DNA of 64,000 nt, taken from contig NW_026262734.1 in the NCBI RefSeq assembly GCF_021869535.1, positions 76,632,339 through 76,696,338 on the forward strand, written 5' to 3'. The notes below the pieces were generated by a model. It saw nothing but the letters and a program-made list of their open reading frames with translations. It was not told where the DNA came from and did no database searches. The position numbers and the translations under genes are program-made. The stretch comes from Mytilus californianus (lineage: Eukaryota; Mollusca; Bivalvia; Mytilida; Mytilidae). Shown in pieces: positions 10,986-20,418 of this stretch; the first letter of the stretch is position 1; every line of letters begins with the position of its first letter.

Positions 10986-11599
10986 GAATGATATAGACTT
11001 TAACTCCATCTTTTCTAAATTAGACAGGGTTCCACATCGTTTTTGAAATGTTTGTATTGTTCTAATAATTATGAATCAAATATCGAGTTTGAAATTGTCC
11101 CGGTTAGCACAGAGTTTACAGAATGATTCTATACATATTTAAAAATTCGGTTATAATATTGGGATCGCGTATACATGTCTTTTTTTTTTAAATCTTATTT
11201 CTGCGTGTTTGTTTTTGAAAAAAAGTAAATATAATTTTCTACATCTTTTCATCCTCACCATTTCCGGCGCTATTCGAGGTATTGCGTACAATACCCATTC
11301 TATTTGTCAGGTTCACACACGTGCACGTGACACAACTCTGCAATTTTATTTTAAAATTTCCTCTCCCTTTTCCTTAACTACAAGACAAAGCATGATATAA
11401 TGTTTGCTGGAATTTCAGTAACAAAGGAAATAATTTCTTGTACCATTATTTGTTAAATATCCACATGTACGACTCCAAAAAAATAAGAAAACTGCATCTG
11501 CATATTATCTTGGGAATTTTTATGGCTGTAATAAGGTCAAAAGAAGAACCCGCATATGAATTTCAGCAAAATAAATATAACGTACTCCCGTAGCACAGA
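10986..11599. other. No gene seen
   Basis: AT-rich sequence between two inverted retroelement copies. A 63-codon ORF at 11209-11400 has no recognisable features. Confidence 0.4.
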
Positions 11600-11925
11600 T
11601 CATTCCCAGTGTTATGCCTTAGCATTATGTATATTGCTATAATGCTATAGCATTGTATAGTGTAATTCTAAAGCTTTGTGTATAGTGATATGCTATAAAT
11701 GTACTGGTGTAATGCTATAAATGTACGGATGTAATGCTATAAGAATGTACCAAGGGCGATGTTATGAGAATATATCCATCCAGTATGATGCTTAAAAAAA
11801 TGTACCTAGTGTATTTTTATTAGAATGTACCTAGTGTAATGCAAGGAGACTGTTCATAATGTAATGCTATACAAGTTTGCTTTGTGTATAGTGCCATACA
11901 AATTGTGCCTGTATATAATGCAAAT
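11600..11925. repeat. Degenerate ~25-30-bp tandem repeat
   Basis: Variants of 'aatgctataagaatgtacc' and 'tagtgtaatgctata' recur about ten times with irregular spacing. It is an old minisatellite. The head of another dispersed repeat ('gatgtggtatgattgcaaatgagacaac') follows at about 11955. Confidence 0.7.
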
Positions 11926-12239
11926 GATTTTTTTTTAATATAATATAAAAATAAGGAGATGTGGTATGATTGCAAATGAGACAACTATCTGCCACAGTTT
12001 AGAGTAGATTGGGTGTTTTTTTTTTTCTGAGCGTCCGTTCTGGTCATGTTGCAAAAATACTTTTTTGTTTAAAAAATATTTTACCAAGTATCATTCAATA
12101 TACAACAGAATACCTAAAACTTGAAATTTAAAGATTGAACTATCAACAAATTAAGTGTCGTAAAGTATATTTAAAATTTTTGGGGATTTTTTCAAGCAAA
12201 AAAGGCCATAGACCCCCTATTGTTTTTTTTGATATTTCA

Positions 12240-13125
12240 GAAGTATTAAAATGAAAAGCAATTATCTTATACGTTCAGGTATTTTACATCCAATCTTTTA
12301 TGGTAATGTTCTTTACAAAGCACAAAAATGTCGGCATTCACCTCAAAAGCTTACCAAAGCTTTAAACAGACTTATTCAGAAGGGATATAGCTACGATACT
12401 GTTGTCAGGTCATTAAAGATGTCATAATTTGGTATTAATATTGATTTACTCATATGGTCTTTGCATCGGAAATAAACACATTAATTCTAAAACCAGTTGT
12501 TGGCATGATACGGGTTATGTTCTTTTCATATATTTTATGACGGTATGATACTAAACCCCTTACGGGATCTTACGGGAGGAATTGTGCTTGATTTTCATAT
12601 GATGAAGACAATCTTTCAATCAGTTTAATTGAGGTCTGGAGCTGGCAAGTCAGTAACTGCTAGTAGTCCTTTGTTAATTTATGTATCATTGTCATTTTGC
12701 TTAGTTTCTTTTGTTATCTATTCTGACATCCGTCTCGGACTTCTTTTAAACTGAGTTTTACTGTATACGTATTGCTGTGTGGTTGTTTTTTCCTACATTG
12801 GCTAGAGGTATAGGGGAGGGTTGAGATATCACGAAACATGTTTAATACCGCCGCATTTTTGCGACTGTCCCAAGTTAGGAGCCTCTGGCCATTGTTAGTC
12901 TTGTATGATTTTTAATTTTAGTTCATTTATATGTTTTGGAGTTTAGTATGACGTCCATTTTCACTGAATTAGTACACATTATTGTTAGGGGCCTGTTTCC
13001 GGGTGCGGGGTTTTCTCGCTGCATTGAAGACCCATTGGTGGCCTTCGGCTGTTTTCTGCCCTTTATTCGGGTTGTTGTCTCTTTGACACATTCCCCATTT
13101 CCATTCTCAATTTTATCTCATCGAA
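12240..13125 (+). mobile_element. Dispersed ~0.87-kb retroelement 3' end, copy 2
   Basis: This is the plus-strand counterpart of 10115-10985. It opens with a conceptual peptide 'SYLIRSGILHPIFYGNVLYKA', then 'LTKALNRLIQKGYSYDTVV', with a stop soon after. It ends near 13115 with 'ccccatttccattctcaatttt'. The two copies make a 0.87-kb inverted pair with a 1.25-kb spacer. The ORF at 12936-13148 is a by-product of the untranslated region. Confidence 0.75.
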
Positions 13126-13374
13126 TTTTAGCCAATTCTATCGTTTAATGTTTCTTCGAAAAGGAAAACCAAGGATGGGAAAACTTAAGTTTCCCCTCTA
13201 TAAACAAAATAAAATACCCCAAATTTCGTTAATTTCAATGTATTTTTACGAAAAAACAAGGTCCGTGATCCCCAGTTTTTATATTGAAATTTGAATTTAC
13301 ACTGACCGAGAAGTCTTTTACAGAAGTTTACGGATAATCTATTGTCGAACATTTGGACACCCCAGCTACCTTAC

Positions 13375-13800
13375 TGAATGAACTGGATGTAAGCAATTAT
13401 CATAGGCAACCATACGGCCTTTAACAATGAGAAAAATCCATACCGTATAGTCGATTATAAAAGGCCCCGAAGTCGAGTGAGGTTGCCGAGGGGTTTCAAC
13501 AAAAAACTATGGTATAATTTACGAAACACCGCAAAACTATCAAAAAAATATGGAATATCTATAACATAGAGTATAGGAGTATAATGTATAGGAAGAAGGG
13601 GAGGGGTGAAGAAAATAATGTTACAATGTCGGGGCCTTTTATAATCGACTATACGGTATGGATTTTTCTCATTGTTGAAAACCCCCGGCAATAACCTCAC
13701 GAGACGAAGTCGAGTGAGGTTGCCGAGGGGTTTCAACAAAAAACTATGGTATAATTTACGAAACACCGCAAAACTATCCAAAAAATATGGAATATCTGTT
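13375..13800. repeat. Foldback structure with inverted and direct repeats
   Basis: 13424-13470 and 13629-13675 are perfect 47-bp inverted repeats. 13471-13560 and 13709-13798 are ~90-bp direct repeats with one or two differences. Between them a hairpin (about 13682-13730, 'ccccggcaataacctcac' against 'gtgaggttgccgagggg') abuts the second direct repeat. The left flank is a fragment of another dispersed repeat ('gcggcctt..caacaatgagaaa' type). It looks like two overlapping foldback insertions or one rearranged element. Confidence 0.85.
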
Positions 13801-13979
13801 TTAACCTATCGCATCTTTTGCTGTTTAAAAATTGTATATTTCATATATTTTTGTTTGTTTACTTTAAAAATAGTTTTGATAAGAATCAGTTAAACAACCC
13901 TTTTCCGGCCTTACACATATAGCACCGCCTACTTTCTAAAATAAGCACGGGCTTCTGAAACAGGGGGAAAATCAGTTAG

Positions 13980-14114
13980 ACGAGATGTTTCGACAGCGAT
14001 GGATGCACATTTACATTGGTGACGGATAACGTTACAGACGAACAAATGTTAAAGGAATTAAATGTTCTGGGTATGGACGCAAGAGACCCCAGATTAAAAG
14101 TTGAACTGCAAAGG
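13980..14114 (+). CDS. Candidate internal exon, family not recognised
   Basis: A 45-codon open stretch lies between a possible acceptor (AG at 13978-13979, weak pyrimidine tract) and a good donor (AGG|GTTAGT at 14112-14120). Both boundaries would be phase 0. The product contains 'VTDEQMLKELNVLGMDARD' followed by 'PRLKVELQR', a charged helical composition unlike the surrounding repeats. I cannot assign a domain. No neighbouring exons were found. It could be a chance ORF or an isolated exon of a long-intron gene. Confidence 0.3.
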
Positions 14115-14603
14115 GTTAGTTTTTTTATTTTATCAAAATGTTCGAATTTTTTAATATTCATTTATAATTCTGAGGAAATTAATTTCACAAGAATCTTTTT
14201 GAGAATTTGGATGAATCATTCCACATTTTAATTTGTACCTGAAGCCCAAGTCGTACATTAATTAAAAGGGATTTCAAAATGTTCATGATTAAAATCACAT
14301 GTTGACTAGTAATAATTTACACAAAAAAAGTAAGCTTCATTTAGAAAAACCAGACGCTATCTGATTTTAACATTTCAACATTATTGTTATTACTTGAACA
14401 ACCTCGTTAAAGTCTAGATGTCAGCAATGTATAACAAATCGGGTGCGGGTCCAGGATTCTGAAAGGGGGATCTAGCAAGCCAACAGTTGGAGTAATACAA
14501 TGAAAAAGTCTATGCATTTACCAAATATGAAGCTCCTTAAAAGGGGCTTGCTCCCTGCCCCATCCCCCCAAAAAGCCGCCTCGGCAAATTCAAACCTATA
14601 CAT

Positions 14604-15037
14604 GTAGCTGTACAGTGAAGCCTATGGAATACAATCCAAGTATAAATCTCAATAACCGAAAATCAACTTATATTTCCCCATAATATATACACATTATATA
14701 TTTTTTTATTTTTATTGGTTTATTTGTTCAAGGAGCAATTTTTTTTTCTTTTAAAAATATAGGACAACAGAGTTGGTGTACGTGGATTCGATTCTCACCC
14801 TAGGCATTCATTTATATCGGCTGGTGCAAAGCGGGCAGTTTAGCTTAGTGGCCTCGCACCGACTCTTGTTCAAATGTCAAGAAATCCAGGCAGCCAGGTC
14901 TTGCTATCTTTCTTTTTCTCGAAAAACCCTTTACAACAAAACCATGGTATAATTGTGAAAATTATACAATAGATATCTATGGTATAATTTTCGGTTATTG
15001 AGATTTATACTCGGGTTGCATTGCACAGCTATAGGTT
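14604..15037. repeat. Inverted repeat pair (~55 bp arms)
   Basis: 14610-14664 ('tacagtgaagcctatgg' ... 'ctcaataaccgaaaat') and 14986-15037 ('attttcggttattgag' ... 'gcacagctatagg') are imperfect reverse complements, about 320 bp apart. Between them lie a tRNA-B-box-like string 'ggattcgattctcacc' (about 14791) and small palindromes such as 'ccatggtataatt'. This may be a small non-autonomous DNA element. Confidence 0.6.
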
Positions 15038-15133
15038 AATTTATCATAATCTTCAATTGAGACTTGAGAAGAAAATGTTTACTTCAAAATTGTATTCACT
15101 ACTTCTGAATGATACACAAAAAGCAAAACAAAA

Positions 15134-15576
15134 GAATACAAATTTCGCTATCCCTTCTAAACTGGAATTTGATAAAGAAAAAACAACATGTTCTATTTTT
15201 ATCATACATGTATAGTTTCAGTTCAACCATGGTTCTAAATTTAGATTTTACTTTTCCCAAAAATTGCGGACGGAATAGAAGACACCTGTTTATTTTCTGC
15301 ACCTTGAGTCGCAGCTGAGAACTGAGATTTGGATTATGGAAAGCCAACGGGGTCAAAATTCTTAATTCGTAACTTGTCAAATCGTAACTTGTATCTGTGT
15401 AATTTCTAAATTCGTAATTCGTAAATTGTTAATTTGTAACTTGTTACTGTGAAATTTCATAATGCTTAATTCGTAACTTGTTGATTTGTAACTTGTATCT
15501 TTGTAATTTCAAAATTCTTAATTGGTAAATTGTCAGTTTGTAACTTGTAACTGTGTAATTTCATAATGCTTAATTG
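15134..15576 (+). repeat. Left copy (D1) of a ~443-bp direct duplication flanking the PLE complex
   Basis: It matches 27419-27865 in direct orientation, with about 13 substitutions by eye plus a 4-bp indel (near 15300). The right part is four 52-bp minisatellite units (15369-15420, 15421-15472, 15473-15524, 15525-15576), each built on 'gtaacttg/gtaaattg'. It stops exactly at a unit boundary, where the inverted 3' end of PLE copy A begins. ORFs over this stretch are not conserved. Confidence 0.9.
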
Positions 15577-17673
15577 TTTAATTAAAAGTCATTCAAACCC
15601 ACCCAAGCAGAAAGTATTGATCTATTTTCTATATTAATATGCTCATATGCACTGGTTATTTTAAAAGCATTTGTTTTGCTTTCCATATATATGTATGCTC
15701 ATTAGCATTGATAATATTTTTTGAAAAGATCATGGAATACATATTATTGACATTGTTTTTATTTATATTGATGTTTTATATGATTACGGGATTTTTTATG
15801 GTGTTTCACCTCTTATTTTTTACGTGGCGAGGATCTTCAGCGGCCTCCAAGTTTTACAGATTGTGATAGATTATGGACCATACACCGGATATTTAATACG
15901 TTGTTAAGTATTATTCAGTTACAAGAAATGATCTGTACCAAGTATATTTATTTGTCCTTGATTAAGGTTTATAACTTTCAGCTCGATTGTCTCGAACGTT
16001 TACAAGCTATTCTATTATTTTCCTTAACCATGATTCTCATTGGTTGTTATCTATGATTAGTTTATTTCCATCAGTCAGAAATCAATGATTTATGATAGAT
16101 CGTTCCAATTGCTTCACTATTTGATAGAATTTAGTAACACGCCTTTTTTTCTTTTTCTAACCTGTGGTGAACTCTTTGCCTCGTTTCAGGCTTCATCTTT
16201 GTCATCATTTCTATTATGCATGTATACAAGTTTGTGTATCTTTATTGTTTTGATATGCGTATTACTCGTATTTCTTATATAAAGTTTTAAATACATTTTC
16301 ATGATTTATCACGCCTTGTTAACTTTTCTTGTAAATTTTTGTGTCTTTTATACGCTATGACTGGTTTCCTTCTTAAAATGATTGAGAGTTCAGGGTCATT
16401 TTCTATCAAATTCCAATGTTTTATAATTGATCTTTTTAACTGTTTCACTGCTGGGTTATATTTAGTGATAAAGATTGTCGTTTTAACATCTGGTTTTTCA
16501 GTGTTAGTCAATAAATCATTTCGTTCTAAGTTTGAGGTAGATATAATCGCTTCATCGATTTCTGATTACTTATAATTTCTTTGTAATAATTTTTGTCTAA
16601 ATGAATTAATGATCTTGGTACGTTCATATATATCGTTTGTGTTTCTTATATTACGGATAATCTCTCCTTTAATGAAGCCTTTGAATACGCTTTTAGGATG
16701 ACAACTGTTTCTATCTAAGTATTGAAAAGTTTCTGTTGGTTTTCTGAAAGTCTTAAGATCTAGGATCCCAGAGTCCAAAAATCTTTTGCCTTTATATACT
16801 TTTGTCTCTATGTGAATACTTTGATAATATATGCTCTAAAATTTCGAACATTCTTATGTCAGCTAATTCTGCTGATGCAGCGCCTGCCATTGGGACACCT
16901 GTTCTCTGTCTGTATGTTTTACTGTTAAATGTGAATTCATTATTCTTCAATATGATTTCAAGAGATTTTATTATATCTTCAATAGGAGGGATTTGAAACG
17001 GATAATTATTGCATATTAAATTCTTTGTTACTCATTTGACAGCTTCAATTATCTCAGAATATTCTAAGTTTGTATACATGTTGCTTGCATCAAATGTAGC
17101 TAATAAAATATTGTTGTTTAGGTTTAGATTCTCAAGTTTCTGAATAAAGTCTTTGGTATCTTTGATATATGTATTCTGACTTTGCACTAATGGTAATAAA
17201 ATACGATCGATAAAATGGGATAGATTATGGAAAGGTGTACCACATAAAGACACTATAGGTCTTCCTAAGAACCCATATTCAATGATTTTTGCTGGATTGT
17301 TTTCTATTTCAAGTAAGATTTCTGGTGGAATTTTGTGTATTTTTGGCAACAGGAAACATTTTCCTATTTTTTTGTTAAATAAATTCTGTAATAAAAATTT
17401 ATATGTTATCTTGTCTATTTGGTCATGCCTTTGCCATTTTTCGATAAGATCTTGTATAAGCTTTGTGGTATTTGCTATTCTTGATTGATTTATTTCTTCA
17501 TAATAGAGTTCATTTTCTAACTGTCTTAAACCTTCTTTGATATATGTACTTTTGTCGAGAATACAGAGAGTAGAGTTTTTGTCTGCTTTTCGAACTATTA
17601 TTTCTTTCTTTTTTACCAGGTTCCTGGGAGCTTTTTGTTTGTTTTTGTTAAGATTTGGTGACATCTTCTTCAG
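15577..17673 (-). pseudogene. Penelope-like retroelement copy A (5'-truncated, inverted)
   Basis: The minus strand encodes a PLE reverse transcriptase. The order from 17664 is 'EIIVRKADKNSTLCILDKS', 'FLLPKIHKIPPE', the PLE hallmark 'GRPIVSLCGTPFHNL', palm motif A 'LLATFDASNMYTNL', motif B 'RTGVPMAGAASAELADI' (near 16930-16870) and the thumb 'ETFQYLDRNSCHPKSVFKG' (16750-16650). The end is 'LTRRDKS' and a stop at 16299. Lesions are a nonsense codon at about 17030, one at about 16564, and an internal deletion at about 16797 that removes the YxDD block and FLDT motif. The 5' end is truncated about 420 codons before the stop. The 3' untranslated region runs to 15577 and ends in the shared 'gacttttaattaaac'. 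Confidence 0.9.
15800..15886 (-). ncRNA. Hammerhead ribozyme candidate in PLE copy A
   Basis: Minus-strand copy of the fold described at 18775-18861. Stem III is formed by 15886-15882 and 15804-15800. The core CTGAAGA is at 15840-15834, GAAA at 15807-15804, and the putative cleavage is after position 15881. Stem I and stem II pairings are all preserved (UGG/CCG, UCCA/UGGA, CCUC/GAGG) despite substitutions in the loops. Confidence 0.6.
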
Positions 17674-17831
17674 GTTTGTTTAATTAAAACGGAAAGCAAA
17701 ACAAATAATTTTAAAAATAACCAGTGCATATGAGCATATTAATATAGAAAATAGATCAATACTTTCTGCTTGGGTGGGTTTGGATGACTTTTAATTAAAC
17801 ATGGGTGGGTTCGGATGACTTTTAATTAAAC

Positions 17832-18377
17832 AAAGAAATATCGTCGGAAAGAATTATATTTTTAGATACTGAAGTATATAAAGGCAAAAGATTTTTGGAC
17901 TCTGGGATCCTAGATCTTAAGACTTTCAGAAAACTAACAGAAACTTTTCAATACTCAGATAGAAACAGTTGTTATCCTAAAAGCGTATTCAAAGGCTTCA
18001 TTAAAGGAGAGATTATCCGTAATATAAGAAACACAAACGATATATATGAACGTACCAAGATCATTAATTCATTTAGACAAAAATTATTACAAAGAAATTA
18101 TAAGCAAACAGAAATCGATGAAGCGATTATATCTACCTCAAACTTAGAACGAAATGATTTATTGACTAACACTGAAAAACCAGATGTTAAAACAACAATC
18201 TTTATCACTAAATATAACCCAGCAGTGAAACAGTTAAAAAGATCAATTATTATAAAACATTGGAATTTGATAGAAAATGACCCTGAACTCTCAATCATTT
18301 TAAGAAGGAAACCAGTCATAGCGTATAAAAGACACAAAAATTTACAAGAAAAGTTAACAAGGCGTGATAAATCATGA
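17832..18377 (+). pseudogene. PLE ORF2 C-terminal fragment (copy B)
   Basis: An uninterrupted 181-codon frame starts at the truncation point with 'KEISSERIIFLDTEVYKGKR' (RT motif with FLDT). It continues through 'SCYPKSVFKGFIKGEIIRNI', 'TIFITKYNPAVKQL' and 'RRKPVIAYKRHKNLQEKL', and stops after RRDKS. There is no initiation context and no catalytic YxDD, so it cannot encode a functional enzyme. No GIY-YIG endonuclease domain follows: the stop comes only a few residues after the 'YKRHKNL' motif that precedes the endonuclease in canonical Penelope proteins. One extra residue (III for II) distinguishes it from copies A and C. Confidence 0.9.
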
Positions 18378-18774
18378 AAATGTATCTAAAACTTTATATA
18401 AGAAATACGAGTAATACGCATATCAAAACAATAAAGATACACAAACTTGTATACATACATAATAGAAATGATGACATAGATGAAGCCTGAAACGAGGCAA
18501 AGAGTTCACCACAGTTTAGAAAAAGAAACAAAAAGGGCGTGTTACTAAATTCTATCAAACAGTGAAGCAATTGGAACGATCTATCATAAAACATTGATTT
18601 TTGACTGATGGAAACAACCAATGAGAATCATGGTTAAGGAAAATAATAGAATAGCTTGTAAACGTTCAAGACAATCGTGCTGAAAGTTATAAACCTTAAT
18701 CAAGTACAAATAAATATACTTGTTACAGATCATTTCTTGTAACTGAATAATATTTAGCAACGTATTAAATATCC

Positions 18775-18861
18775 GGTGTATGGTCCATAATCTATCGCAA
18801 TCTGTGAAACGTGGAGGCCGCTGAAGATCCTCGCCACGTAAAAAATAAGAGGTGAAACACC
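18775..18861 (+). ncRNA. Hammerhead ribozyme candidate in PLE copy B
   Basis: All conserved core parts of a hammerhead are present in order. Stem III strand GGUGU (18775-18779). Cleavage nucleotide A18780. Stem I UGG+UCCA (18781-18787) pairs with UGGA-GG-CCG (18812-18820, 2-nt bulge). CUGAAGA (18821-18827) fits CUGANGA. Stem II is CCUC/GAGG (18829-18832 / 18849-18852). GAAA is at 18854-18857, and stem III closes with ACACC (18857-18861). The weak point is a U-U pair at the base of stem II. Topology is type III (open stem III). Self-cleavage would fall about 305 nt before the element's 3' end. PLEs are known to carry hammerhead motifs in their terminal regions; the fold here is read from sequence. 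Confidence 0.65.
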
Positions 18862-19395
18862 ATAAAAAATCCCGTAATCATATAAAACATCAATATAAAT
18901 AAAAACAATGTCAATAATATGTATTCCATGATATTTTCAAAAAATATTATCAATGCTAATGAGCATACATATATATGGAAAGCAAAATAAATACTTTTAA
19001 AATAACCAGTGCATATGAGCATATTAATATAGAAAATAGATCAATACTTTCTGCTTGGGTGGGTTTGGATGACTTTTAATTAAACATGTATGAAAGAAGC
19101 CTCGCTCAATTGTCATCCCACTCGTGTATCATAAATTTGATCCCTAGGTAGAGAGTATTTAGATCAGTTTACATCATACGATGCTGAACCGTGGGAATAC
19201 CTAAACAGCGGTCAAACCTTAAATCACAAGGACCTATATACCGGAAATGCCTACGATTGCAAATGAACTGAAAATGACACAAACACATATATCATCACGT
19301 AAACATGACAAATTATGATAAGAATCTCGAATACAAAGCAATAAAACACAGTGTTTAGAAATTTTAGCCACAACAATTTTAAGAGTTGAAACAAA

Positions 19396-20152
19396 ATGTA
19401 CAGAAGTTTAAGTTTAAAAAAGAATAGAAAAGAGCAAGATAGTAAGAAAGACCCTGATTATTTGGATTTATCGGGAGACAAAGATATATCAGATATCAAA
19501 TATAGCCCAGAAAAAACTATGACAGAAACAGAGGGAGAAAATCTTACTCAATTGGATTTGAAGAACACTTCACTAAGTTTGAACTTTAGATCTGGCAAAC
19601 AGGTAGATATTAAAAGTGGGAAAAGTCAAAAAGATGCAACAACATTACTATAAAGTGAAATAGAGGAACAATTCGAAAAGAGGCACCATATAGCCACGTT
19701 AGCTTATACTCTAGAATCAGCAAAAGAAAGACATGTGATACCTAAGTATGTGAACACCAATCTGGAATTTTTTCCATTTTTCGGATCAAATTCGGCTAAA
19801 GATTATTTCCAGGAGAAGCTTAAGACAATAAGAGCAAAAGTTAATCAATATGCATTGGATGAATTCATCAAAACATCAGAAGATCTTATAACAACTTTTA
19901 CCAGCAAAGCAGAGTACTTTTAAAGGAAAACTGATTGAGAACTTAAATGACAGTACAGAAGAAGGTAGACAAAAACTATCAGAGGTTCAAGGCCATATCT
20001 TAAATCTCATTGAAATATGGGACACAAAATACAATGACTACATAAAAGACTACGACAAAAAGATCAGTGGTTCAAAAGAGCCAGCAAAGAAAACCTTTAT
20101 TGCAAAAGGCAAGAGAGACGGGAGAAACTTTCCATACAAAAGAAGAAATTGA
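19396..20152 (+). pseudogene. PLE ORF1 (function unknown), broken
   Basis: The ATG at 19396 opens a lysine- and glutamate-rich protein of about 250 residues. An in-frame TAA at 19651 and a +1 shift at the T run near 19921 break it. Across these the reading continues coherently: N-terminus 'MYRSLSLKKNRKEQ', middle 'LESAKERHVIPKYVNTNLEF', then 'LSEVQGHILNLIEIWDTKYN' and a basic tail 'KGKRDGRNFPYKRRN' ending in TGA at 20150-20152. No zinc finger, GIY-YIG or RT motif is seen, and cysteines are absent. It lies directly upstream of ORF2 in the same orientation, so a nucleic-acid-binding partner role is plausible. That is inference from position and the basic tail. Its homopolymer-associated shift could also be a sequencing error. 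Confidence 0.65.
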
Positions 20153-20418
20153 ACTGAACTTATGTAGTTTAACAAAATTGATTTCGTATGAAATGTAATT
20201 ACATAGAATAAAACAAAGCATGTTTTATGGATTAACGTCTTTTTCAATCATTTACAAGTAAGTTATAGTTTCACTTTAATATAGTCATGGATATCTTAAA
20301 ATAATAGCTATCGGTCAATCTGAAGTAAACACGGCCTTCTAGATATTTTCAACCAATCAAAATATAATATAGAAAGCAAATAAAAATATATTTTCACATT
20401 CTAACAGAGCTTATCGTA

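Larger units (their letters stand above)
17691..19085 (+). mobile_element. Penelope-like retroelement copy B (5'-truncated) with tandem 3' ends
   Basis: It begins with a 110-bp fragment of the PLE 3' terminus (17691-17800), then a 31-bp repeat of the last bases (17801-17831), then the main copy (17832-19085). The main copy covers the C-terminal part of ORF2 and the full 3' untranslated region. It abuts copy C head-to-tail at 19085/19086. Partial copies upstream of a PLE are known as pseudo-LTRs. Against copy A it stands head-to-head across 17674-17690. Confidence 0.85.

Noticed and set aside
14791-14880. tRNA or tRNA-derived SINE
   Set aside because: The B-box-like string precedes the A-box-like string, so the order is wrong for an internal promoter.
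18601-18625. Second hammerhead core ('ctgatggaaac')
   Set aside because: It reads CTGATGG, not CTGANGA, and has no stem II before GAAA.
19735-19923. Independent small gene of 62 codons
   Set aside because: It is in frame with the upstream ORF1 stretch across one stop and continues after a +1 shift, so it is part of PLE ORF1.
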